This document shows, one piece after another, positions 1-5,695 of a stretch of 8,977 bases of DNA. The position numbers and the translations under genes were made by a program. The stretch is taken from the NCBI GenBank assembly GCA_026999335.1, contig JALTPW010000711.1, positions 1-8,977 of the forward strand, written 5' to 3'. Source of the stretch: Chromatiales bacterium. GTDB lineage: Bacteria; Pseudomonadota; Gammaproteobacteria; SZUA-152. The first letter of the stretch is position 1. Every line of letters starts with the position of its first letter. The notes below the pieces were generated by a model. That model made no database searches. It was not told the origin of the DNA and worked only from the letters and a program-made list of their open reading frames with translations.

Positions 1-2
1 CA

Positions 3-95
3 GCGTTGGCTGACGACAAGATCCCATTGCAACGTATCGTGGATGACAGCGGTGCTGATAGACAGAAATTCCAAGCCATGATGCCGGCCAGGTAG
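3..95 (+). CDS. C-terminal tail of an unidentified protein, cut by window edge
   Basis: An open frame enters from the left edge and ends at a TAG at 93-95. It encodes about 30 residues, beginning ALADDKIPLQRIVDD and ending FQAMMPAR. The composition is protein-like (charged, no rare-codon clusters), but no family is recognised. The stop codon lies inside the left arm of the palindromic repeat that starts at base 92, so the repeat supplies the end of the frame. Either the repeat inserted at the extreme 3' end of the gene, or this is a chance open frame. Only the tail is visible, so the call is tentative. Confidence 0.3.
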   Translation, partial: ALADDKIPLQRIVDDSGADRQKFQAMMPAR

Positions 96-180
96 GAGCG
101 GGCCATGCCCGCGATGAAGGGGGGGGAAACAATTTGATAGCCTTTCCACTTCACCCATCGCGGGCATGGCCCGCTCCTAC
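92..180. repeat. REP-type inverted pair (REPIN-like)
   Basis: A 25-base arm at 92-116 (starting GTAGGAGCGGGCCATGCCC) is matched perfectly in reverse complement at 156-180 (starting CATCGCGGGCATGGCCCG). A 39 bp spacer separates the arms and includes a G-run at 119-126. Each arm also contains the smaller palindrome GGGCATGGCCC/GGGCCATGCCC. Two inverted palindromic units around a short spacer is the arrangement of REP doublets (REPINs), which are usually dispersed in many copies and mobilised in trans by a RAYT transposase. It sits between the upstream frame's stop and the glycosylase start. In RNA it would form a very stable hairpin and could terminate upstream transcription. Confidence 0.85.
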
Positions 181-209
181 GCTTGTTCCACCTGCTAAAA
201 ATTCACTGA

Positions 210-848
210 ATGTCACTGCACGCGGTATTTGATGATTTATTGGCGGCCTATGGCCCCCAATACTGGTGGCCGGGGGATACGCCCTTCGAGGTCATGGTGG
301 GCGCGATACTCACGCAGAACACGGCGTGGGGCAATGTGGAAAAGGCCATTGCCAATCTGAAAAAAAACGATGCGCTGGCGGCAGAGGTGATTGCCGGCTG
401 TGGGCATGACCGGCTGGCGGCATGGCTGAAGCCATCCGGCTATTTCAATATCAAGGCGACACGCTTGCAGAATTTCTGCCGCTGGTATCTCGCCCGGGGT
501 GGTTTCGAGGCATTGAGCCGGTGGTCGACCGATGAACTGCGTCACGGCCTGCTGTCGGTGAATGGGGTGGGGCCAGAGACGGCGGACGCTATATTGCTGT
601 ATGCCTTCGAACGGCCGGTATTCGTCATCGATGCCTATACCCGGCGCCTGTTTTCGCGCCTGGGTCTGCTGCACGGGACGCTGGGTTATGAAACCCTGCG
701 GGGTCATTTTGAGGCCGCGTTGCCGATGGATGTTGCGCTATTCAATGAATATCATGCCCTCATCGTGCGGCATGCCAAGCATGCATGCAGGAAACAGCCC
801 CTGTGTGAAACCTGTTCGTTGGCGGCGAACTGTCTGACTGCGGCTTGA
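210..848 (+). CDS. Endonuclease III-related DNA glycosylase (HhH-GPD, Fe-S)
   Basis: This 212-residue protein is predicted to act in base excision repair by removing damaged bases from DNA. The family is recognised from the N-terminal region FEVMVGAILTQNTAW (about 26-40), the helix-hairpin-helix around LLSVNGVGPETADAILLYA (114-132), and the catalytic aspartate D141 in VFVIDAYTRR. A C-terminal Fe-S cluster signature is formed by C193, C199, C202 and C208 (spacing CX5CX2CX5C; E. coli Nth has CX6CX2CX5C). The HhH reads GVGPETA where bifunctional Nth has GVGRKTA. Residue E123 therefore occupies the position of the Schiff-base lysine, which suggests a monofunctional glycosylase without lyase activity. 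The overall form fits the COG2231/MagIII-like group rather than true Nth. The ATG at 210 has only a weak ribosome binding site, and the gene begins 29 bp after the REP pair. Substrate is not determinable from the sequence. Confidence 0.88.
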   Translation: MSLHAVFDDLLAAYGPQYWWPGDTPFEVMVGAILTQNTAWGNVEKAIANLKKNDALAAEVIAGCGHDRLAAWLKPSGYFNIKATRLQNFCRWYLARGGFEALSRWSTDELRHGLLSVNGVGPETADAILLYAFERPVFVIDAYTRRLFSRLGLLHGTLGYETLRGHFEAALPMDVALFNEYHALIVRHAKHACRKQPLCETCSLAANCLTAA

Positions 849-1022
849 AACCGTTGACGGTGGCGCGGATTATTTCTACTTTGTTACTTTCATCTCTGAG
901 GGGTCAATTTCCCACGGCTTGCTGCGAACAAGCATTGAGCAATGCGTAGCGAGTAAATTCCTCCCAATACCCCCCCTTGGGCGGGAATGTTTATTCGGCA
1001 AGTTAAATGTAACGGAGTAGAG
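849..1022. other. Convergent intergenic region with small palindromes
   Basis: This 174 bp gap separates the glycosylase stop from the stop of the convergent GGDEF gene. It contains two adjoining short hairpins, GCTTG/CAAGC (917-933) and CATTG-AG-CAATG (933-944), and a C-run then G-run around 967-985 (CCCAA/TTGGG) that could form a weak terminator stem without a T-tract. No convincing gene is present. The stretch 868-960 reads like a dispersed intergenic repeat, but only one copy lies in this window. Confidence 0.4.
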
Positions 1023-1919
1023 TTATTTTGCGATACGCGTACAGTTACGGCCGTCTTTCTTGGCCTGATACAGGGCCTGGTCGGTGCGTGCAAAGAGTGC
1101 CTTGCCGTCCTCATCCTTACGCAGGGTGGCAACGCCAAAGCTGGCCGTCATCTTGATATGCTTGCCTTCACAGGCGCAGTCCATCTCGGCGACATTGCGA
1201 CGAATACGGTCGGCCAGTCGTTTGACACCCTTGCCATCGGTTTCCGGCAACAGCACCACGAATTCTTCACCACCGTAGCGGAACAGCTGATCTGACAGGC
1301 GAATGGTGTTGTCTGCACAGTTGGCCATGGCCTTTAGCAGGCAATCGCCAATCGAGTGGCCATAGGTATCGTTAATGGATTTGAAGTGGTCGATGTCGAT
1401 GACAATCATGCCCAATGGACGCTGATGGCGCTGAGCCAGTTCGATTTCCCGATCCAGTACTTCGTTGAGAGCGGCGCGATTGCCGATGCCCGTGAGCGGA
1501 TCCTTGTGGGCAGCGCTCAGGGCGGAGTGATAGAGCAAGGCGTTGCGTAACGGGTACAGCAGTGTGCACAGCAGGTTTTCCAGCTGTCGACACTCTTCCG
1601 CTTTGAACTTGCGGCGGCGGCTGATGAGTAGTGTCCCCAAGACTTCATCGTTGACGGTCAGCCGGTAGGACACCTTGTGGCGGGCGCTCTTACCCACGCT
1701 AAAGGCGATCTCCTGCTCTTCATGTTCATAGCTCAGGTGCCCATGTGTCACGATGGACTGGATGTTCTCACTGAACTCCGTGAGAATGCTTTCGATGTCC
1801 AGGCTGGTCTGCAACTGACTGGAAAGCTGCAGCAGATGGCTGACATCCATGGGTGTTTCATCAAACGTGTTTTCTTCGAACAGTGGCACCAGGTTTCCGC
1901 TATTACTGATGGGTGACAT
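1023..1919 (-). CDS. Soluble diguanylate cyclase (GGDEF), N-terminal GAF-like domain
   Basis: This protein is predicted to condense two GTP into cyclic di-GMP in the cytoplasm. The start chosen is the ATG at 1919, giving 298 residues, because GGAGAA lies 8 bases upstream. An ATG 36 bases further upstream (1955) has no comparable site and adds 12 residues. Residues about 25-130 form a compact region with a helix (LLQLSSQLQTSLDIESILTE) and a strand-rich core (YRLTVNDEVLGTLLIS) typical of a GAF-like sensor; its ligand is unknown. The GGDEF domain fills about 138-298, beginning at HKDPLTGIGNRAAL. The active-site loop is GGEEF (216-220), preceded by the inhibitory I-site RLSD (207-210) at the canonical five-residue spacing. 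The enzyme should therefore be active and subject to product inhibition. No membrane segment or EAL domain is present. It is divergent from the tandem thioredoxin gene, and a sigma-54-like site lies about 75 bp upstream of the start. Confidence 0.93.
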   Translation of the reverse strand: MSPISNSGNLVPLFEENTFDETPMDVSHLLQLSSQLQTSLDIESILTEFSENIQSIVTHGHLSYEHEEQEIAFSVGKSARHKVSYRLTVNDEVLGTLLISRRRKFKAEECRQLENLLCTLLYPLRNALLYHSALSAAHKDPLTGIGNRAALNEVLDREIELAQRHQRPLGMIVIDIDHFKSINDTYGHSIGDCLLKAMANCADNTIRLSDQLFRYGGEEFVVLLPETDGKGVKRLADRIRRNVAEMDCACEGKHIKMTASFGVATLRKDEDGKALFARTDQALYQAKKDGRNCTRIAK

Positions 1920-1991
1920 GCTGATTTCTCCAGTGGTTATCATTGTTGGTATCAACGTCTCAGATGCATTTTGGATTGTGTATCGTGACTA

Positions 1992-2006
1992 GCGAAAAGC
2001 ATGCCA
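1992..2006 (-). promoter_or_regulatory. Sigma-54-like -24/-12 element upstream of GGDEF gene
   Basis: On the - strand the sequence TGGCATGCTTTTCGC matches the sigma-54 consensus TGGCAC-N5-TTGC at 8 of 10 fixed positions. The GG and GC dinucleotides have the required 10-base spacing. A start site near 1981 would leave about a 60-base leader before the ATG at 1919. No activator site was identified, and matches of this quality can occur by chance, so this is a candidate only. Confidence 0.33.
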
Positions 2007-2168
2007 GCTTTGTGTAGATTTCGTGAAAAGCAGTATATTCATAAGGTTATGAGACATATGTAAGTCGAGCGTCAGGATTGCGTCAATTTAATGGCAGGTT
2101 TTTGCCCGTCGATGCGGCGAAAAGGTGTCGTTTGTACTGGCCATTTGTCCTGTTTCAGAGTCGGTTGC

Positions 2169-2197
2169 TTGGGAATCGGGTTGGTCTGATCTATTGT
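2169..2197 (+). promoter_or_regulatory. Weak sigma-70-like promoter candidate for thioredoxin gene
   Basis: TTGGGA (2169-2174) and TATTGT (2192-2197) are separated by 17 bases. Each hexamer matches its consensus at four of six positions. The leader would be about 80 bases and would include the hairpin at 2244-2271. This is weak evidence based on motif and spacing alone. Confidence 0.22.
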
Positions 2198-2243
2198 CTG
2201 TATTATTGAAATGATTTTTGCTGTCAGTGGTCACAATTACGCT

Positions 2244-2271
2244 GGTGACACGAGTTTGTCGTGGCATCACC
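2244..2271 (+). promoter_or_regulatory. Hairpin abutting the ribosome binding site of the thioredoxin gene
   Basis: GGTGACACGA (2244-2253) pairs with TCGTG (2259-2263) and TCACC (2267-2271). This gives ten base pairs with a three-base bulge (GCA) and a five-base loop. The stem ends at 2271, and the ribosome binding site GAGGGG occupies 2272-2277, six bases before the ATG at 2284. A stable stem directly 5' of the ribosome binding site could protect the mRNA or tune initiation, or it could be a DNA-level operator. No known riboswitch class was recognised. Confidence 0.4.
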
Positions 2272-2283
2272 GAGGGGAATGTA

Positions 2284-3321
2284 ATGTTACGAAGAGGGTT
2301 ATTGGTGTTGTTATTGCTGGCCGTTTTGCCGGTTGCGGTGGCGGGGCTGAAAGAGGGAGAGCTGAACGAAGACCTGACCAACCCCGGCTCCATTGAGTTG
2401 CCGGCCTGGTTCAAGAATTCCTTTATGGACATTGCCGAGGACATCGCCGAAGCCACGGCGGCGAACAAGCGTCTGGTGCTCTATTTTCATCAGGATGGCT
2501 GTCCTTATTGCAAGAAGCTTATCGAAGTCAACTTTGCCCAGCAGGATATCGCCGACAAGGCGCGTGCCACGGTGGATGTGTTGGCCATCAACATGTGGGG
2601 TGACCGCGAGGTGACCTGGCTGGATGGCGAGACCATGAGCGAAAAGGCGTTTGCCCGGAAGATGCGTGTCATGTTTACGCCGACACTGCTGTTTCTCGAT
2701 GAGCAGGGCGAGCTTGCCCTGCGTGTCAATGGCTATTACAAGCCCGCCAAGTTCAAGGCGGCGCTGGAGTATATTGCCCAACACGGCGAAAAAAAGGAGC
2801 GCTTTGCCGAGTATTATCAGCGGGTCAAGTCGGCGCCTGTCGGCGGCAAACTGCACCGCGAGGCGTTTATTCTGCCACTGGATCAACTGGCGGCCGCGCC
2901 CCGTTCCAGCAGTGGTTACCGGCTGGTGCTGTTTGAGCAGAAACAGTGTCCCAATTGCGATGAGCTGCATCTGGACATCTTCAAACGTCCGCAGAGCCGC
3001 GAGCAGCTTGCGCGTTTTGATGTCTTCCAGGTGGATATGTGGTCGGACGAGATGCTGAAGACGCCACGCGGGGAATCCCTCAGCGCCCGTCAGTGGGCGA
3101 AAAAACTACAGATCAACTATGCACCGTCACTGCTGTTTTTGGATAAAGCGGGCAACGAGGTATTTCGCGCCGAGGCCTACCTGAAGGCCTTCCATCTACA
3201 GTCGATACTGGACTACGTGGCCTCCGGGGCCTATCGCGATGAGCCGGAATTTCAGCGCTATATCGATGTGCGCGCAGATCGCCTGCGCGAACAGGGCAAG
3301 CGTGTCGATTTGATGAATTAG
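2284..3321 (+). CDS. Exported protein with two SoxW-like thioredoxin domains
   Basis: The ATG at 2284 is chosen because GAGGGG lies six bases upstream and because it begins a clear signal peptide (MLRRG, then a Leu/Val/Ala-rich core, cleavage near AVAG, residues 1-21). An in-frame extension back to 2218 lacks these features. The mature protein (345 residues in the precursor) has two homologous thioredoxin-fold halves. Domain 1 (about 60-168) has FHQDGCPYC (C73, C76) and cis-proline P133 in FTPTLLFLD. Domain 2 (about 212-313) has FEQKQCPNC (C222, C225) and P281 in YAPSLLFLD. Both carry the MW(G/S)D segment and the insertion before the cis-Pro strand that are typical of SoxW-type thioredoxins. 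The location should be periplasmic, acting as a disulfide reductase or oxidoreductase on an unknown partner. The C-terminal 30 residues are charged and helical. It has no partner gene in an operon here, and sox genes are not visible in the window. Confidence 0.85.
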   Translation: MLRRGLLVLLLLAVLPVAVAGLKEGELNEDLTNPGSIELPAWFKNSFMDIAEDIAEATAANKRLVLYFHQDGCPYCKKLIEVNFAQQDIADKARATVDVLAINMWGDREVTWLDGETMSEKAFARKMRVMFTPTLLFLDEQGELALRVNGYYKPAKFKAALEYIAQHGEKKERFAEYYQRVKSAPVGGKLHREAFILPLDQLAAAPRSSSGYRLVLFEQKQCPNCDELHLDIFKRPQSREQLARFDVFQVDMWSDEMLKTPRGESLSARQWAKKLQINYAPSLLFLDKAGNEVFRAEAYLKAFHLQSILDYVASGAYRDEPEFQRYIDVRADRLREQGKRVDLMN

Positions 3322-3325
3322 TACC

Positions 3326-3445
3326 TTAGGGGGTGTTTTCAATCATTTCGGCAGGACTGTTGAAATGGTTGAGAGCACCCCCGGGTTTTCTGCGTATTTT
3401 GTAGAAAATTATTTCGTGAAGGTACTTATCCAGTTCATTCGGGTT
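3326..3445 (-). pseudogene. Transposase C-terminal remnant, copy 1
   Basis: On the - strand a frame of 39 codons plus a TAA (3326-3328) is plainly protein-like. It begins NPNELDKYLHEIIFYKI and continues RRKPGGALNHFNSPAEM. The pattern RRKP-x-x-AL-x-x-x-x-SPAEM resembles the C-terminal tail of integrase-core (rve) transposases of IS3/IS481 type, whose tails usually read like RPH-x-AL-x-x-x-TPAE. No start codon or catalytic DDE region is present, so it is a remnant. Bases 3386-3446 match 7260-7320 at 58 of 61 positions. It lies between two convergent genes, ending 2 bases from the thioredoxin stop codon and beginning 17 bases from the PAS-GGDEF stop. The family assignment is from pattern memory only. 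Confidence 0.5.
3329..3382. terminator. Long hairpin between convergent genes, probable bidirectional terminator
   Basis: GGGGGTGTTTTCAATCATTTC (3329-3349, a 21-base arm) faces a 21-base arm at 3362-3382 ending AGCACCCCC. All 21 positions can pair in + strand RNA if three G-U wobbles are allowed, with a 12-base loop. It lies just after the thioredoxin stop and is followed by GGGTTTTC, a short T-run only. It also lies downstream of the - strand PAS-GGDEF gene, so it could stop both transcripts. The hairpin falls inside the transposase-tail frame and is absent from the second copy of that tail at 7.25 kb. Confidence 0.55.
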
Positions 3446-3462
3446 AAGTAGAAATAGCGAAC

Positions 3463-5382
3463 TCAGCCCAGGTTGTTTTTGATGTCGCCATAGAAACAGT
3501 ATTGTCGTTTGCCGCGTCGTTTGGCCTCGTACATGGCCTGGTCCGCACGTTCCAGCAGGCTGTCCTCGTTTTCGCCATCCAGCGGATAGATGCTGATGCC
3601 GGCGCTGCCGCTGACCTGCAACGGGCCACTGTCACAGTCCACACAGATGTTCAGGCTGTTGACGATGCGCTCGGCCAGTTGTTCGATGAGGGCGGCGTCC
3701 TCCAGTCCATTGAACAATACGGCAAATTCGTCTCCGCCGAGACGGGCGACGGTATCGTCCTCACGCACACAGGCGCGCAACTGCGCTGCCACCTTGCCCA
3801 GTAACTGATCTCCGGCGGCGTGTCCCAGGGTATCGTTGACGGCCTTGAAACCATCCAGATCGACGTACATGACGGCGACGATGGTCTGGTTGCGATGGGC
3901 GCGTGCGCGTGCGCCACGCAAACGGTCATGGAACAGCATGCGGTTGGGCAGACTGGTCAATTGGTCGAAGTGGGCGAGCAATTCCAGGCGATCTTCGTTT
4001 TCCTTCAGGCTGCTGATATCCGAATAGGTGGCGACAAAGTGGGTTGCCTGGCCACTATGGTTCTTGACGCCGCTGATGGTGACCAGGTTCGGACGGGCCT
4101 CGCCATCCTTGTGACGGTTCCAGACTTCGCCCTGCCAATGATCGTTGTTTTCCAGTGACTGCCAGATGGATTGATAAAAGTCCGCGTCATGTCGTCCAGA
4201 ACTCAGCATCGCCGGCGTTTGTCCCATCAATTCCTCGCGGTTGTACCCGGTCAGGCGGCAGAATGCATCATTCATGTCGAGTATGTGTTTCTCACTGTCG
4301 GTGATGAGAATAGGTTCTGCAGTAATTTCAAACACCTGCTGGGTGAGGCGAAGACGCTGCTCGGCCTTGCGTTTTTTCGAGACATCCCGCATGGCGGCGA
4401 TGGCCAGTGACAGGTCATTTTTCCGCGTGTGGCTGAGGGAGATCTCGACCGGAAATTCCCGGCCATCCTTCGATATGGCGATGAGATCACCACTCTTATC
4501 GATCGGCCGGGACAGTAGCTTGGCAAAGAAGGTCGTTCTTTGACCAACGTGCTGACGTCGCAGGCGGGGAGGCATCAGGGATTCGACCTTCATGCCTAGT
4601 ATTTCTTCCTTGCTATAACCGAACATGGATACCGTTCGGGCATTGACGCCGCTGATATACCCGCCGGAATCCACGATCAGCCAGGCATCGGGGGCGGCCT
4701 CCACCAGTGATTCGGCGTAGGCCTTGGCCGCGGTGGTATTTTGATTCGCTTCCATGATCCGACGAATGAAGATAATCAGCAGGCCGGCAACCAGGGCGAT
4801 GACCGGGATCAGCAGCGCACCCAGATTGATAAAACTGATGGTACCCGCTAATTGCATACCGGTTTCCCGCTCACGTTTCCGGCTCTGCTCAAGGGCATTG
4901 CGGGTCAGAAAGTCAATCGCCGTCAGGGCGGGGGTGTCGTTGACCTGTACGTGGATTTCGACCTCACGGGGCGTGTTGCCTTCAGCGATGAGTTTGCGGG
5001 CAAACTTATATTTTGACCGATAGATATTGACGACATGGAGTAGACTTTCCAGCGCCTGTGTTTCTTCATCCGAGCGGGACAGGCTGCGATATTCCTCAAT
5101 GGCGTGGTAGGTTTCGTGTAGATTTTCATCGATCTTGGGCAGCAGATCGTCTGTCTGATGAAGGATGTAATTCTTGAAATAATGGATAAATCCACCATAA
5201 CCGAAATGGGTATTGATTCTGGCCAGTGCATAGTTGCTCTTGGCGGCATATTCATTGAAATCATGCCACTGTGCTTCAACGCTGAGGATGCGCGACTTGG
5301 TTTCAAAACCAAAGTACACCAGTGATGCCATCAGGGTGGTGGCAATCATGGTAATGACAATGATTTTACTTCGCAGGCTCAT
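3463..5382 (-). CDS. Membrane sensor diguanylate cyclase (periplasmic domain, PAS-PAS-GGDEF)
   Basis: Predicted to synthesise cyclic di-GMP in response to a signal sensed outside or within the cell. The start chosen is the ATG at 5382 (639 residues), which places the first membrane helix at 7-24. A TTG 14 codons upstream has no ribosome binding site and would leave almost no leader after the FliA-like promoter. Order: TM1 (7-24); a helical periplasmic domain of about 150 residues with the motif GYGGFIHYFKNYI (61-73); TM2 (about 182-208); PAS1 (about 224-340, starting ESLVEAAPDAWLIVD); PAS2 (about 346-460, starting VFEITAEPILITD, ending ATYSDIS); GGDEF domain (about 468-630, starting HFDQLTSLPNRMLF). 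The catalytic motif GGDEF is at 549-553, and the I-site REDD (540-543) is five residues before it. No EAL domain is present, so it is a cyclase only. Ligands are unknown. It converges on the thioredoxin gene. Confidence 0.93.
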   Translation of the reverse strand: MSLRSKIIVITMIATTLMASLVYFGFETKSRILSVEAQWHDFNEYAAKSNYALARINTHFGYGGFIHYFKNYILHQTDDLLPKIDENLHETYHAIEEYRSLSRSDEETQALESLLHVVNIYRSKYKFARKLIAEGNTPREVEIHVQVNDTPALTAIDFLTRNALEQSRKRERETGMQLAGTISFINLGALLIPVIALVAGLLIIFIRRIMEANQNTTAAKAYAESLVEAAPDAWLIVDSGGYISGVNARTVSMFGYSKEEILGMKVESLMPPRLRRQHVGQRTTFFAKLLSRPIDKSGDLIAISKDGREFPVEISLSHTRKNDLSLAIAAMRDVSKKRKAEQRLRLTQQVFEITAEPILITDSEKHILDMNDAFCRLTGYNREELMGQTPAMLSSGRHDADFYQSIWQSLENNDHWQGEVWNRHKDGEARPNLVTISGVKNHSGQATHFVATYSDISSLKENEDRLELLAHFDQLTSLPNRMLFHDRLRGARARAHRNQTIVAVMYVDLDGFKAVNDTLGHAAGDQLLGKVAAQLRACVREDDTVARLGGDEFAVLFNGLEDAALIEQLAERIVNSLNICVDCDSGPLQVSGSAGISIYPLDGENEDSLLERADQAMYEAKRRGKRQYCFYGDIKNNLG

Positions 5383-5436
5383 GGCATCCGTGTCCCTGTT
5401 TGCACAGTTATCGGTATCTGGCAAGGATCTGCTATT

Positions 5437-5464
5437 CCATCGGCAGCCAGGTGGGATAAGTTTA
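5437..5464 (-). promoter_or_regulatory. FliA (sigma-28)-like promoter candidate for the PAS-GGDEF gene
   Basis: On the - strand TAAA (5464-5461) is followed after 16 bases by GCCGATGG (5444-5437). The flagellar sigma consensus is TAAA-N15-GCCGATAA, so the -10 element matches 6 of 8, the -35 core is perfect, and the spacing is one base long. A start near 5430 would give a leader of about 48 bases to the ATG at 5382. Motility-linked expression of a diguanylate cyclase is biologically sensible, but no flagellar gene is visible in this window. Confidence 0.38.
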
Positions 5465-5695
5465 TAGGCTATGGATGAACGGTATTGATTGGCCTGTCAG
5501 ACACGATTAAGTCTCCGTTTTTGCACAATGAGAATGCCGGTGTAGTGCGCTACAATACGCGCTGCTCCCGGCAACGCTTGCTCAGGCCGGATGCCAGCCA
5601 GATTGACCACCGGTTTCGTGGTTTATTACCGGGTACGGTCAACCTCAATAACCCCATCAAATTAATGGTTTTGAAATTCCAGGAAGTAACGCGAA
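5465..5695. other. Upstream region of the DUF3622 gene
   Basis: This is the remaining divergent gap between the PAS-GGDEF gene and the DUF3622 gene. The only promoter-like signal toward the + strand is TACAAT (5551-5556) followed by a GC-rich segment (ACGCGCTGC). It overlaps the short palindrome TGTAG-TGCG-CTACA (5541-5554). No good -35 hexamer sits 16-18 bases upstream of it. The leader would be about 130 bases. A frame reading from a TTG at 5485 into the start of the next gene lacks a ribosome binding site and is not supported. Confidence 0.3.

Larger units (their letters stand above)
1920..2283. other. Divergent intergenic region between GGDEF and thioredoxin genes
   Basis: This 364 bp region has no convincing gene. 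It holds the upstream sequences of both flanking genes: a sigma-54-like site on the - strand (1992-2006), a weak sigma-70-like pair on the + strand (2169-2197), and a hairpin directly before the thioredoxin ribosome binding site (2244-2271). The part around 2030-2060 is AT-rich. A short GGCA/TGCC stem with a T-rich loop lies near 2093-2106 and has no assigned role. Open frames reading through the region on either strand lack ribosome binding sites and protein-like composition. Confidence 0.6.

Noticed and set aside
237..707. Long open frame on the - strand opposite the glycosylase gene
   Set aside because: It is a mirror of a well-supported glycosylase gene, without its own ribosome binding site or recognisable domain.
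1920..1955. Upstream ATG start (1955) for the GAF-GGDEF gene
   Set aside because: No ribosome binding site precedes it, while GGAGAA is ideally placed before the ATG at 1919.
1956..2283. Cyclic di-GMP or other riboswitch in the thioredoxin leader
   Set aside because: No conserved GEMM or other riboswitch core was recognised; only a simple hairpin is present.
2311..2970. 219-codon open frame on the - strand opposite the tandem thioredoxin gene
   Set aside because: It overlaps a gene with a signal peptide and two complete thioredoxin domains; its composition reflects the antisense of GC-rich codons.
3320..3450. Integron attC site (repeat copy next to a stop codon, with GTTAAGT resembling the core site GTTRRRY)
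   Set aside because: Copy 1 has no matching RYYYAAC inverse core at its other end, and copy 2 reads GTTAGGA, which breaks the core site. Translation as a transposase tail explains the conservation better.
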